NCBI GenBank assembly: GCA_036346395.1
Contig: CM070598.1
Location: forward strand, 8,663,517 to 8,727,516
Source of the DNA: Hsuehochloa calcarea
Lineage: Eukaryota; Streptophyta; Magnoliopsida; Poales; Poaceae
Length of the DNA: 64,000 nucleotides
Direction: 5' to 3'
Made by a program: the position numbers and the translations under genes
The notes under the pieces: model-generated
Told to the model about the DNA's origin: nothing
Database searches by the model: none
The model's input: only the letters and a program-made list of their open reading frames with translations
Shown: positions 1 through 13,220 of the stretch, piece after piece
How positions within the stretch are numbered: position 1 is the first letter of the stretch
Layout of the letters: each line of letters starts with the position of its first letter

Positions 1-2477
1 GGTCAAAGAATTGAGCAAGTTGAGGTTGAAGTAGAAAGGTTGTGGCGGTGAAAAGAGATAGAAAACCCATAGTTCGATGAAGCAGCTGGTTGTGAGGAAA
101 GGTAGGTCGTGCATGGTGCATCGGTATATGCGTGAGTAAGATACTATAATACTATGTATACCATGTAAACTAATAAGATAATTTACCGCACACATAATCA
201 ACATATTGCTTGAGATTAAATAGAGGGAGACGTGGATGCATACATTTTGAAAAAAAAGTAACTAATGGAGGAAGAATAGGGGCATGTAGCTACATAATCC
301 ATGCATGACGGAGAGCAGTTATATTTATAAGAACTCCCAACAACTTATTATACTCAATGATTTTCTTCCATCAAAACTCATACTTCAATTATGTTTCCTA
401 AGTTGTATTTTGTTTCAAAATTCTATTGTCGTGTCCAATGTTTATGATGTCTTAAAAATCAAAATAGCCTACAAGATACGTAAATATATTCTCGAGTATC
501 TAAGTTATATCATTTGATACTATAAACTTTGGAACAAATCTAACCACACAAATGCACATACCACCCTACTTGTTATAATCATGTTAGTGTTCTATCCAAC
601 ATAACATTTTGATGTGCCCCATGTTTTTGGGGAGTTATAATAGAGGAGCAGAGGAGTACAGTGAAGTTATTCCAATGTGAAAGATACAATTTGCTGGACT
701 TTCTATGGAAATCTGTTGTCTTTTTGGACGGTCATAGAATTTTGGTAAGAGTTATACTTGTGTAGTAGTTCCTTGTGTCTTGCAGTGAATGTTCTGTGGA
801 ATGTTGTAGCGGTTGGTTATGTTAATGTTGCAGGCTTTGAAGGGATATTGAAGCAGATTTAGCGCGTTAACTTTGTGCTGGCGCCTAATTTGTCATAGTT
901 AGAACAAACGATGATTCACAAGTATATAATAATATAGTGAAACTTGTCAAACTAGAATTTCTAGAAAATTTCGAAGTAGGTGAATCTTGGATCTTATTAT
1001 TGCTGGGAATAGAGTATGTATCTAGATGGTCTGTACTCTGTGGATACATGGTTTAATAGCACATCTTCACATATTTCAGTACAACTGCGAGAATTATGTT
1101 GGAAATAGCCTGCCCATGGCTTACCCAGCACGAGGAATAGAGTAATATGTTCTTTAGTTTGTTATTGCAAACTTTGTTTACTGGAATTAAATTAACTTTG
1201 AAATGCACCCTTGTTTTACATATTATAACTCAATACTTTTCATCTTTTGAGTACCTTCGCCAATGTAAATAACAAATTTTGTGGTGGAATGCTTTTCGGT
1301 GACACTTCAGTTTTTCGTCAAAGTTCGTCAGAATGAAAAGCATTTAGCAAGCATATCATGGTTTTAGTTGAAAAGTATAGCGAGCCTGTTCAAAGTAGGT
1401 GATTTTGGATCTTATAATTGTCATGTTTTCATACTTCTTTTTTCATAGCAGAAGCACCTAAATTGTGAAGTTTTGTAAATCATACTTGTCAATTATCTTT
1501 TGGGTATTTGTGTTAAATAAGAAGTGGGGATAAATATCATGTTCAGTCAATCCAGTGTGAGACAATTCAAACCATGCTCACGACCATTAATTGTGAAGTT
1601 TTGTAGATCATACTTGTCAATTATCTTTTGGGTATTTGTGTTAAATAGGAAGTGGGAATAAATATCATGTTGAGTCAATCCAGTGTGAGACAATTCAAAC
1701 CATGCTCACGACCATTAATTGTGAAGTTTTGTAGATCATACTTGTCAATTATCTTTTGGGTATTTGTGTTAAATAAGAAGTGGGAATAAATATCATGTTG
1801 AGTCAATCCAGTGTGAGACAATTCAAACCATGCTTCCTAGTCACTACCCTTTGTGGATAACTTCATGAATTGTGAACACTCAACAGTATATCTGTAAACT
1901 CTAGTGTTGAATACGTCAAACCACGTGCTGTTTGATTTGTTTGACCTATGCAGACACCAAGCTTACTTTCCTTCAACTTTTGACAGAATCACAGGAATAA
2001 CAAGAAAGAAACCTGTAAGCAACTGAGAAATGGTGTTTGTTATGACATGAAAATGATATTCAATTTGCAACGAGATAACCTCTTTCTGATTTGTCGAACA
2101 AAAGTATCACATCATTTCATTGTCACTGATAAATATGAATCTATACTGAGAATAGAATATTCCCACCACATAGCTTGATCTTCTTCGTGCAATCTCCGAA
2201 CAGTTCATTCCATGTTTCTTTCTTATACTGCACTTCTATAGGCAGAAAACAGCTTTATGTTTGTCCACCAGTAGAATTATGGGATAGTTTGATAAACTGA
2301 TAGACTATTCAAATTATATTATAGTCTTTTTGGTAATAAGTATCAACACTTAAATTATAAAGTAACTGATATTTAAAAAAATCACTTTATTGGCTATTGA
2401 AAGTAAACCTCAAAATGCTAAAGCTATAGAATCATAGTTACCAAATCTTGTCTAATGACATCTTTTGGTATGCACAG
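1..2477 (+). other. intron/upstream DNA of the arginine methyltransferase 2 gene, no exon recognised
   Basis: AT-rich sequence with no recognisable exon. It ends at a polypyrimidine/AG acceptor directly before the methyltransferase exon that begins near 2478. The upstream exons, which should encode the ankyrin-type N-terminus and the SAM-binding motifs of this family, are not visible, so they lie before the window or have been lost. The only clear internal structure is the 128-bp tandem array at 1461-1834. Confidence 0.5.
1461..1834. repeat. 128-bp tandem repeat, 2.9 copies
   Basis: Three near-identical copies start at 1461, 1589 and 1717, each opening with AATTGTGAAGTTTTGTA and running to a shared CAATTCAAACCATGCT. 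The third copy is cut short near 1834. Only a few bases differ between copies (for example AAATC/AGATC near the start), so the array is recent. It lies in the intron before the last methyltransferase exon. No reading frame or known satellite is recognised. Confidence 0.9.
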
Positions 2478-2791
2478 GTATATTTTTTGACACATATGGA
2501 GAATACTACGAGGACATGAGAGAGTTCCACCAACATCTTCCTAAGCTACTGAAGCCTGGAGGGATATACTCATACTTCAACGGCTTTTGTGGTGACAATG
2601 CATTCTTCCATATGGTGTATTGCCAGCTTGTCGCATTAGAGTTGGCGAATCTTGGCTATTCGACACAGTTCATCCCTCTCCCAGTCAAAGATTGCCTCTC
2701 AGAGGAAGTATGGAAAGGCGTGAAGCAAAAATACTGGCAACTGGACACATACCATCTCCCTGTTTGCCAGGCCGAATCAGAATCAGAATAG
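2478..2791 (+). CDS. protein arginine N-methyltransferase 2, terminal exon (partial)
   Basis: The last exon of a plant arginine N-methyltransferase 2 (RMT2-like, GAMT-related) gene, which in the family transfers a methyl group from S-adenosylmethionine to arginine side chains. The exon follows a CACAG acceptor at 2473-2477, with the reading frame entered after one base of a split codon, and ends at TAG 2789-2791. It encodes about 104 residues: the acidic FDTYGEYYEDMREFHQHLP stretch, the LLKPGGIYSYFNG loop, and the C-terminal KQKYWQLDTYHLPVC block typical of this family. The frame is open and the splice site good, so the exon itself looks functional. The rest of the protein is outside the window or missing. 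The family identification comes from recalled plant homologues. Confidence 0.8.
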
Positions 2792-4140
2792 AATTTCTAT
2801 GAACTGGTGAGGTAACTCCGTAGTTGTTGTGTTTAGTGTTTGCTGGTTGTTTACTGCTACATTTGTTGAAGCATGCTTCTGAATTTGCAAACACCATTTT
2901 AGAGCTGAAACTTCCTTTCTGCACGTGATGATTTCACAGCTCGCATGCGTGTCGATTTTGGTCAATGAAAGAACTGCCATGGAAAAAATGGTTTTCTGAC
3001 AATGATTTTATTTGCCATGTTCGAGGCATGGTTCCTGAGGGAGGCGGCTGGAGTTTGAGGGAGAGGAATCAGGGAATGTCATCAGGGATTGAGAATTTAG
3101 GAGCTGGGGTTCAGGAGAAGGGGATGGGGGTTGGGGGAGGCCGGGAGGGATGTCGGGCCAGGCTGGGTGGCAGAAGTGGGTGATTGGTTAGGTCAGACCA
3201 GTGTAGGGGAGTGATTGGGTCAGGTCGAGGGGGGATTGGGCTAGAACGGGAAGGTTGGGCATATTTCGTGCTGGACCAGCCCAAGTATGGCCTAACCTGG
3301 TCGGCTTGCGTCTTTGTCTTTGTCTTTCAGGTCGCCTAATAGGTCGATTCTTAGGTCCAGCTCAGCCCGTCGTTCGTGTTGTGCCAGCCTGTTTAATCAC
3401 ATGTCGTGTCGTGCCATGCTCAGAACGTGCCGTATCGATCGGGTCTCGGGTCAGCCCGAAAAAGCACGGCCCAAATTCCAGCTCTAGTCGTGCATGTCGT
3501 CGTTCTGGAATACTGATCTTTCTGCAAGCATTACAGGCTTACATCGTGTGGCTAAGCTTTTTTCAATGTTCTGGACACGATTTCTTTGCAGCGATGGTCG
3601 TAAATATGGATAATACTTTAATTTCAGATATTATTATAAGGCAAAGATCACATAAAACTAGATATGCATAAAGTGATATTAACAACAGACAACTCATTGT
3701 ACTTCAAAATATATACAATAATAGGATTATAATATAATAGTTTGGTTATACAACTAACTTACAGTCGGACGTGATGAAAAACAGGAAGCAGTGCAGAACG
3801 TAGATGAAGCAGCGCAGCGAGTGGTCGTGTAGATGCGTTGCCTAGAAACCTTATTGTCGCCCTTTGCAGGTAAACTCTATGACAATGTTTCGGAGATATC
3901 CGCTCACCCTCCTTCCCGGTGTACGCTAAGGAGAATGGACAACTTGGTTCGACGGCACAACTCTCCAGCACAGCAGAATAGAGAGGGGGAAGAAGAAAAT
4001 AGAAGTGTATCAATCTACGTCAGATCTGGACGTCTCCATATCTTTTAAAGGTCGAGACAATTACTTTCTAATAACTGCATAATAAAGAACATATTAAATC
4101 ACTAGTAACTGCTATTTCAAAACCAATTAATGGTAATTAA
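2792..4140. other. intergenic DNA with GC-rich repeat remnant
   Basis: Starts with the presumed 3' UTR of the methyltransferase. From about 3180 to 3480 there is a GC-rich stretch with repeated GGTC and CGTGCC/GGCCC words resembling the interior of grass hAT-type MITEs, but no clear terminal inverted repeats were found. The open frame at 3255-3671 lacks recognisable motifs. No gene is supported. Confidence 0.35.
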
Positions 4141-4162
4141 GTAGTGTTTTATTATATCCTGA

Positions 4163-4495
4163 TTACACACTGGTCTACAGTTTCGACTAGTGTATTTCGA
4201 TCACACTGGTCTATGGATTCGTACATTATTTTTCGACCACTGTATATTCCAACCATAATTTTTCGATCACTGTGTTTTGACCACTTTATTTCAACTACAG
4301 TGTTTCGACTACTTTATTCCAACCACACTAGTATATGATTTCGACCACTATGTTTTGACCACACCGGTCTATGGTTTCGACTATATTATTTCGACCACTG
4401 TGTTTCGATTACTTTATTTCGACTACAGTGTTTCGACCATCCTGATTTATGGTTTCGACCACATTACTTCGACCACTGTGTTTCTACTACTTTAA
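4163..4495. repeat. degenerate short-period repeat, TTTCGACCACTGTG-like
   Basis: A 330-bp stretch made of diverged copies of a 14-16-base motif around TTTCGACCACTGTGTTTCGA, alternating with a longer TGGTYTATGGTTTCGAC variant every 60-80 bases. The overlapping small open frames simply translate the repeat. No protein or satellite family is recognised. Confidence 0.7.
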
Positions 4496-4499
4496 AAGG

Positions 4500-5351
4500 A
4501 GATATATAAATGCACAGTTAGCAAAAGAAAGGTGGACTAGGTTCACAACACGTTTGCGGTCGCAAGTCACAAGTCACGCGATTATCACGGGAATATACGC
4601 GTGCGCGTGCGTACGTGTGTGTGTGAGAGACTTTAGTTATAGTCCCCCTCATATCACCCTATGTCATCTGTCACATGTTTCAATGGGTAGCAAGGACTCC
4701 ACCTTATAAATTGCTCTTCCGCCACTTGGCTAGGTAATATGGGATTAAACCATACATGCTTTGAAATTTCAAGAATGAATGAACATTTACACTTATTGGC
4801 CAAATTCTAACAATCCCCTACCAATTACAAGGTAAGCAGTAAAAATAGTGATAAAGACTATTGTACTGAAGTTTTGTTAATATACCGATCTTTCAGTGTA
4901 AGATCCGTGCGGATTGAACTTGCACCTAGAATGACAAGATTCGTCTTCTCACAGCTGATGAATGGACTACTATACCTTGAATTCACAGCTTTTCGTGATT
5001 ACATTTCACTTGAAATATCAACAGATATTAGGTTGTCAAAGAACCACACCTAAACAAAGCATTATTTGGTCATGCTCCCTCATCTGCTCATGAGATTTCT
5101 AGAGAATGTCCTATTATCGTGAACTGTGACCTCACATTTAAGCTCAAGTAGGTGTATTTATTTTAGGTATCCTATAGGCTAATACATTTTTCCCTCATTG
5201 GACACTAGAATACATTAAGGTTTTAAGCCACTACTCCATACAGTTGAGAGTATTTTATCTATTAAGACACATGTACATATATTATTAATTGTACTCTCTT
5301 GTTACAACTTCAACTTGTTTTTTCCCATTACCTAAGTCGCGGGATCTCTGA
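4500..5351 (-). mobile_element. probable 3' end and LTR part of the copia element
   Basis: Non-coding DNA downstream (minus sense) of the copia polyprotein. On the minus strand a purine-rich tract ending GGTAGGGGAT is followed by TGTTAGAATTTGGCC near 4812, which looks like a polypurine tract and LTR start. The other end of this LTR and the matching 5' LTR were not found, so the assignment is tentative. Confidence 0.4.
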
Positions 5352-8300
5352 TCAAGAAGGTATAGGTTGATGTTGAGTTGTAACTCCAATGAGTTTCATT
5401 CCTATGTCTATAGACGCAATGGAAATCAGCTTCATGTGTCTGGAGGGCTTCATGTTATCCTTAGTACATGTAACATTAATTAACATTGTTTGGTTATCGC
5501 AGTACATTAGGATTGTCGGTATTGTTTTCTCAACAAGTGGCAAGTTCAACAGAAGCTCTCTACGACATTCAGCCTCAACAGTAGCTGTGTCTAGTGCTAC
5601 AAATTCTGCTTTCATGGTTGACATCGTCAATATGGTCTGTTTACACGACCTCAATAAAACTGTAGTACTTGCTAGGGTAAAAACATAACCACTTGTAGCT
5701 TTGATCTTATCTGCATCAGAGATTCAATTTGAATCACGATATCCTTCTAATATAGATGGATACCTAGTATAGTGAATTTCATATGAGGTTGTGCCTTTCA
5801 AGAAGCGCAACACTCTCTCAAGTACCTCTAGTGACTATCTCCTGGGTTAGAAGTAAAGACTTAATTTGCTCATATCAAATGATATTTTAGGTCTTGTGGC
5901 ATCAGATAGATACATAAGGGACACAATAATTTATGAATATCTCAATTGATCTTTGCATAATCCTTGATTCTTTCGAAGCTTAACAATTGCATCATAAGGA
6001 GTTGGGAAAATCTTGTAGTTCTCAAACATAATGGGATTGGTTCAATATGATCTCATCCTCATTTTTGATCAATTTAATATTCAAAATAACATCTGCCTCT
6101 CCTAGGTCTTTCATATCAATAACAATAATGTTTGTCCTAAATATAAGTATGTCATCGACATACAAATACAAAATCACTCCTTAACCCCCACCATAACGAT
6201 AATATACACACTTATCTGCCTCATTCACAACAAAACCACCAGATGTTAAAGTTTTATCAAATTTTTTGTGCCATTGTTTAGGTGCTTGCTTTAGCCCATA
6301 AAGGATTTGATTAATTTGCACACCTTATTTTTCCTATCCATAAATCACAAAACCACCCGGTTGCTCCATATAGATTTCTTCCTCCAACTCTCCACTAAGG
6401 AAATATGTCTTTACATCCATTTGATGGATGCGTAGACTATGGGAAGCAGCTAATGCAAGGAGCACTCGAATGGTGGTTAATCTGGTAACATGAGAGTAAG
6501 TATTAAAATAAACCTCACATTCTTTCTGGGTATAACCCTTGGCCACAAGACTTGCCTTGTATTTATCAAAAGGACCGTCAGATCTCATTTTCTTTTTAAA
6601 GATCCACTTGCATCCAATAGGTTCGCACCCGCTAGGACGATCAGTGATCTCCTAATTCCCGTTAGCCATGATGGAATCCATCTCGCTATGGATGACCTCT
6701 TTCCAATACTCAACATCGGGTAATGCATAAGTCTCTGAAAGAGTTTTTGCATATCATCCACGAGATATACAATAAAGTCTTCGCCAAAGGTTTTCTCAAC
6801 CCTTTGTCGCTTGCTCCTGCGATGAGCCTTTTTGACCAAATTGTTATCTCCTCAGGAATATCATAGCTGCCAGTAGTTTCCATATAATAAATATCCTTAA
6901 AAAATAAAGTATCTTAGAACTTAATTATTGTGTTATCAATAATATCAGGAGTTTCTGATTTTAATACTAAAAATCTATAGGTTGTGTTGTTATGAACATA
7001 TCCCAGTAAGACACAATCGACTGTTTTAGGTCCAAATCTTTTTTTCTGCAATGGTATATTGACTTTTGCCAAATACAACCAAGTTCGTAGAAAATTAATA
7101 TTGAGTTTTCTCCCCTTCCATCCCTCATACAAAGTAATCTCACACATTTTAGTGATTACTCTGTTTCGGACAAAAGTTGCTATCAATATAGCTTCTCCCA
7201 CTACATCTTAGGCATACCGAGCACTATACAACAAGATATTTACCAAGTCAGTTAGTGTCCCGTTTTTTCTCTCAGCTACCTCGTTTGATTGGGGCCAGTA
7301 TGGTGGTGTAACTTCATGTACTATTCCATGTTTAGAACATAATTGAGAGAATTCATGAGAGATACTCTCCTCCACGATCTGATCTTAGTCTCTTAATTTT
7401 ATTTTCTAGTTGATTCTCAACCTCGGCCTTATAAATTTTAAAACAATTTAAAGCTCCATCTTTTGTTTTCAGCACATATACATAACAATACCGAGATGCA
7501 TCATCAATAAGAGTTATAAAATATATTTTGCCTCCTTTTGTCAACAATCTATTCATCTCATACGAGTTGGAATGGACAAGATCTAATAGTGCCAAGTTCT
7601 TTTCCTCTTGTAGCCCCTTAAAGGATTTTCGAGGTTGTTTTGCTTGCACACAAGTTTGTCACTTTGATCCTTTGATAATTTTATATTTTGGAATTAAATC
7701 TAATCTGGACATTCGAGCAATACTATCAAAATCAATATGACAGAAATGAGAATGCCATATATTGGCCTCACGTTTATTCAAAACAGTTGCAACATTCAGA
7801 TTATAATATATTGTAAAGTACTTACGTGGGACAAACCTCCGCTCTCATAACCTTTACCAACAAAGTTACCAAAATTAGACATTACAACTTTATTTGATTC
7901 AAATACTAACTTATAACCATACCTGCAATGGAGAAAATCACTAACGAGGTTCTTGTTTATTATTGACGCATACTGCACGTTCTTCAAGTGGACATTCTTT
8001 CCTGAAGTAAGCCATAAATCTACCGTGCCAACACAAAAACAAAAAAAAAAACAAAAGAATGCGACCCGTTCCCTATTAGGACGGAGGAAGCTCCGACTGC
8101 CTGATAAGAAAATGAGAAAAATATCAGAGCACACATGAACATTAGCTCTAATATCAACCCACTAATCAGTGGATTGCCATGCTGAAAAAGCAACAAGTGA
8201 ATTAACATACCCTCCTGTTGATGCCTCGCCTATGATCACAGCCTATGATCACACTGACAACCTTTTTCTTTGTTTGTTCAACATCCTTGCTCTTGCGAAA

Positions 8301-8560
8301 ATGATAGTATTTTGCCATATGACCGTTTTTTCCACACACAAAGCAGGTGATGTACTTCATATCCTTCTTTTCAGTTTTCTTCTTAAAGCTAGTTGTTTTG
8401 TTTGGTTTAAAACATTTGTTTTTCTTGCCACATCTTTTCTCTATAACATTTGCATTGATCTGATTGCTCTGACGGAAGTACTTGGTGCATCTTTTGGTTT
8501 TGCCTTTCCTTCCACATCAAGAGCAGCAATGGGATCTTAAAAAGATACCTCTTCCCTCTT
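5352..8560 (-). pseudogene. decayed Ty1/copia retrotransposon gag-pol
   Basis: Minus-strand copia polyprotein broken into many frames. In coding order: a gag zinc knuckle (8304-8345), in which CX2CX4H is kept but the last Cys is replaced by Tyr; the protease C-terminal and GAG-pre-integrase region (about 7650-8130); the integrase core (about 6914-7649) with the DDASRYCYVY and SDRGGEY motifs; a nuclear-localisation-rich linker; reverse transcriptase (about 6050-6590) with VAKGYTQ, HQMDVKTYFLSG and an intact YVDD at 6151-6162; and RNase H near 5352-5654. Several stops and frameshifts separate these blocks, so it cannot encode a working polyprotein. Domain order (integrase before RT) marks it as Ty1/copia. 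Confidence 0.85.
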
Positions 8561-9688
8561 GTGCTTTAAGCTAATAGCGAAATTCCGTCATGAAGCATAA
8601 AGTTTGGTAACAATACCTGCAGCCACAAATTTAGGAGGCAAAACGCAACCCAAATACGCAATCTCATCGACTAGTAATTGCTAACTGTGGCATGATGGTG
8701 CGCGATCATGCACTAGTTTATGTATATAAATCTGAGAAAACCATTCGATTAGAAGTTATGTAGGAAGATCCGTGGTAACTCATTTGAGAGAAGTATTCCG
8801 TGACTGATGGAAATTGCACAGGGATCAGGCGAAAACAAGATGAATTCGATATAGACGACAATTTTTGATTAATCAGCCCATTTGAAAATAGTTCAAAAAT
8901 AGCTGCCGTTGAAAATATTTCAAAATTAGGTGCTCATCAATCATCGTTTGCAGGCCATGGCAAAAATAATTGGATACTTGATCTCGATCTTCACCAGGAT
9001 AAGCAACCAGTTGGACAACTAAGAGTTGCTCAATTCTTCCCTTACGAATTTCAAATAACTCGTTCATCGTACAGCCACTCGATCGTGGATGTTCAAGTGT
9101 TCAACATGCAATCGAACATGCACTTCCATCCCAAAAGGAGTTCCAGAACTCGGATTTCACCGCCTCCACTTGCGGAAAATAATCGAGGCCTCTAGTAGTA
9201 TGCCACACTGTGGGAGTGCCTCTTAATTTTAGCTAGTGGTCAATTTGCCAAACGGGGCATCGGGACATGAGTGGCGGACTGTATTGGCCCGAGACATTAT
9301 GGAAATTCAAAAAAGTAGCTCGTCTAATATCAAAATTCTAATTTTGGCCGTTTGTACCCGAGTGCTCGTCGATGGGCGCTGGAAACGACATGCGATTCCA
9401 CTAAAGTCGTTGATCATTAAGCAATATTTTACTTTCAAGTCCCGGCCAGTGTGAATTCTAGAGGAGTCATAGCGAGTTTTGAGGAGCTAAACACTAAAGT
9501 ATGTCAAGGTGCTTTGGTCACACAGTCCGAGAGAGAGACCACTTGGGAGCTGGAGTCTCACATGAGCGAGTAATATCCATAATTGTTCACGTCGGATATA
9601 TGCTATCTGTTGTTAAAATTCAATTGTGGTTCTTTCGCGTAGAGCGGTGAATAGAATTCCGGGTTGAATTCTGTTTAAGGGTGTAGAA
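8561..9688. other. gag-side remnant and unassigned DNA
   Basis: The first part probably continues the 5' (gag) side of the decayed copia element on the minus strand. From about 8900 to 9688 I see no recognisable coding sequence, terminal repeat or tRNA-type primer-binding site. The next element begins at 9689. Confidence 0.3.
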
Positions 9689-11631
9689 TGTAATATCCCG
9701 ATTCGCTTTAAGATAGGACATTTGGATTAGAGAAGGAATTAGAGGTTTAGAGGGGTGTTTTCGCTTAAGTGGGAGAATCTGGGCCGTGGGCTTTGGCGGC
9801 GTTTGGCCTTTAGGGAGCCGACTCAAGAGAGGGGGAGGGGTGCAGCCAACACTAGCCCTCCCTCCCCCTTTCCAGCCGCCACCCCTAGCCCTTCTCCCCC
9901 TTGCGCCTCACCTCCCCACCCCAGCAGCCACCTGGTGTCTCCACTCCATTGCAGCCCAAGCCTCCATCCCTCCTGTTGTTTTGGGTGTTGCCGACCAGGA
10001 GCAAGGCAGGGAAGTGGAGAAGAGGAAGAAAGAAGAAGGGGAGAAGGAAAAGAGGAAGGAAAGGGAGGAGTCTCGCTGGGTTTTCGTGTTCATCATCTTG
10101 TTCCAAGGGTGACGATCAATTTCTCTACCTTTATGTGTAGCAATTTTTCCGGTCGGTAGAAATCATTAGTAGATCGGTTTTATGTAGTTTTTGTTACTTT
10201 GTAGTTTCAGGTACTTTTGGTTCGAAATTTGGGAATTTTGTCTACTAGAGAATTGTAGAGGACCTCGATATCTTTTCATAGAGTTCTCGAACACATAATT
10301 TGGCTAAACGGTTCGAAAGTTATAGCTGTTAGATCTGTGTTGTGCGATTATAGGCTGTCTCCTGCAGCAGTCGTCGAAATTTGGAATTTAGGGTTCCTTA
10401 TTGTGAGAATCAGATAGTACTCATAACTACAAAGTGGTAGATAATTTTTTGTACATGTTTGCAGTGGTAAGTTTTATTAGTTTTGGAGTTATAGATCATA
10501 AGTTATGAATTTAGAAAGGTAGCTGTTCTGTTTTGGACAGAACCGGGTTCAGGGAGGAAATCAGGGCTGTTTTGGGTTGCGATTAGGAGCGTTGTTAATT
10601 GTTTCTTTAGTAATGTTGTAATGTTTTTGGATTATTATTTTTTAGTGTGTTTTATGAATACTCATGTAGTGGTGTGAATCAGGGGGCAAGGCCCTCTACT
10701 CGTCATTTTTCGTCATACGGTTGAGGCAAGTGCAAATAGTCGGCAATAAATACGAATAATTTTTGTGACTCGTTAATGTTTTACGTATATGAATGTTTAT
10801 TCATGTTTTGCTGTTGGATATGCTATGTGCTTATGTTGACTAAGTAAAGATTAATGGTTGACAACAATTATTTGCATCATTTCATTGATCCTTGAGATTT
10901 AGTATATGTGGTAGCCAAGTAAGGATAATGTTTGAGGTCTGTCATGTTTTAGACGGGCATGAGGTTCCCACAGTCGTGGAGTGTGGGCTTGAGGTTCCTG
11001 TGCTAGAAGGTATATGCTTGGATATGCATCGACGGATGCATACTCCGCATTACTGGTAATTGCAAGATGAAAATAGAAGTACATTTGTGACATTTGCATT
11101 GCCTGAAAGTATAGATGGAAAATTATTGAGACAAATGTGAATGGCTGTTTGAGAGCCATATTTATGTTCATAAGATTTTTTATCGCATTGGTTGTACTTT
11201 GCTGAGTTGAGGACTCATACTGGTTGCTTATGTTTTTTAGGTACTTCCTGTGAAGGCAGCATGCATGGGAATAGGATAGAAATCTGGAGCACTATAACTT
11301 GATATTCACCGTGTCTAATAAATCAGTACTTCTAGTTTTAATTGGATAACCTTTACTAGTGAATTGGTTTTACGGCTGTGTTCACCCTTCGAGAGGTGAA
11401 TTTGTTTCCCTCGTAGTTAAGATGGCCGGTTCTTTCATGTGTGTTTTTTATGGTTATATTTTAATTTTCACAATATGGTTATCATGCTCATATACATGTT
11501 AGTTTATTTGAATTCCTTCGATGGTCAATGTCTCAAAGAAAATGCTACCGAAATTTAGAGAAAAATTTATAGTTTAGTTTCTATTATGTTAGTTTAGTAG
11601 CATGCTAGATTCCTATTGGACTAGGTGTTAC
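9689..11631 (+). mobile_element. probable solo LTR of a retrotransposon
   Basis: A 1.94-kb block bounded by TGTAATATCCC at 9689 and GTGTTACA at 11631, giving the TG...CA form and a short terminal inverted repeat (TGTAA/TTACA). It has a GC-rich section (9790-10110) followed by AT-rich DNA, as in grass gypsy LTRs. No internal coding region, primer-binding site or second LTR adjoins it. The flanking five bases do not match convincingly, so the target-site duplication is lost or a boundary is slightly off. The small open frames around 9755-10159 are non-genic. Confidence 0.5.
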
Positions 11632-11695
11632 ACCGGTGAACCTTCAACGTGAACCGATTTTGATTTGAATTCATTCGATGATCCGGTTTTTCGCA

Positions 11696-12500
11696 TTATG
11701 TATAAAAGTCTTCTTTGACGATGGACCAACATCTCTTAAGAAACAATATATTGAAACCATCTAGGGCCAGGTGCTTTGTCAATGGGTAGGTGCTTGATGA
11801 CAGTATGTATTTCCTCGTGAGTAAATTAAAAGGTGTGGAAAGTGCCTCTAGTCCGTCTACTTTTGTGATGAGCACAGCCAGATTAAAATGCATTTGGAGT
11901 TTGGTGGTAACCCCCATCCTGTTCTTGTTAGCATGCCAAATAATTACAGCCTTTTCAAAATGATCAACCACTGTTCGACCATCAGGAGCTGTTAATTGAG
12001 TGATGGTATTTCGCCTATAGCTCTCAGTGGCCATTGCATGGTTTTTCTTCGTGTGTTTTCATATCTCCAAACTTCATCCATCTGACTGTACAACGCCTTT
12101 TCCAGTATTGTTGCTTATAATACTATAAGCGTAGAACATACTTCTTTATGAAAGAGCTGAAATTCCATTCCTGCCTCAACATCGTTATGTGCTCTTCTAT
12201 TTGATCAAAGAAAGATAGAGATCATCTGATTACAATTTGCAATGAGCCGACTAAGCTGAGAAATATCCTTGCTCAAGATTTTAAGACACTTTCTTATAAA
12301 TTTAAATTTCACTGTCAAACGGCAAGCACTGTCCCCTACCCTGCAAGGGGAATTCCATGCAAATTGGACAACCTGCTGAAAACCTGGACGCTCAATCCAA
12401 AAAATTTCGAATCTGAAATTATTTCGGCAAGGCCAAATTGTGCTCTCCCTCCTCCATGCGGCGAGGCCGGCTTCGAGAATGTGAATTCGCCGAGATGGAC
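11696..12500 (-). pseudogene. L1-type LINE fragment (endonuclease-RT linker and RT start)
   Basis: Minus-strand remnant of a plant L1-like non-LTR retrotransposon. The upstream part (about 12205-12460) carries FRFEIFWIERPGFQQVV and AWNSPC, typical of the linker after the endonuclease domain. The downstream part (about 11696-12034) carries the pre-RT region, including the ALDGFN-like APGPDGF motif and FLKRCWSIVKEDFY. The two blocks are in separate frames with material missing between them, and the catalytic RT core is absent. It lies directly beside the solo LTR ending at 11631. Confidence 0.75.
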
Positions 12501-13220
12501 AGCTGGACCCACCCACCGGCATCTATGGCCGACGTCACGGGGCACACCTCCCCCCGTCAACTTTGACGTTGTTGATAATACACGGGTTGGTTACATTAGC
12601 ATGCAAAAAATACACGGGCAGGTTATATTAGCATTAAAAAAAATATAAACTAAAAAATATAAGAGTAAAAGATAATAAATCGTTATCACTAAACACAATA
12701 TGGAACAAAATAAAAATTGAAATAACTCGGTCCAACATTATCATCAATCAATATATCTATTGATCTATAAATTATTAGTATCCTATAAAATAATATAAGA
12801 TCATATATGTGTAGAATGATATTATAAACATAAATATGGATTTTAACGGAAAAATCACATATACTCGAAACTTCGTAAACACAGAAACGACACGACGATA
12901 CGCTGCGGGACATATCACTAACGAGTTAGTTGCGGTTGGCAGCGAGCTTTTGCGGTTCGCTTTTCTGGAAGCATGGGCGCGCAACAGCTGTCGCGCTGGG
13001 TTCAGCTCGTAAATATCTGCCGCCACTCGCCTGCCCGCCTATCAGGAGTCCTCTTGTACTTAACCTAACCCCTCCTCCAAACAAATCCCAAATCCCATTC
13101 CCATTTCCAATTCCAAACAGCTCACTAGGTTTTCCGATAAGAAGAATCAGACGAGGAAGCAAAGCGCGTGTGGGAGAGGCGGAAAGTTTGGATTTTTTGG
13201 TGATCGATCTGGTGGTGGAT
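12501..13220. promoter_or_regulatory. upstream region of the PP2C gene
   Basis: An AT-rich stretch (12590-12900) gives way to GC-rich DNA from about 12910 that leads into the PP2C start codon at 13221. The reading frame remains open upstream of that ATG, but the upstream residues look like 5' UTR. No canonical TATA box is obvious, and no other gene is recognised. Confidence 0.35.

Noticed and set aside
9755..10159. Pro/Ser-rich frames in the GC-rich block
   Set aside because: They lie inside a probable LTR and have low-complexity composition.
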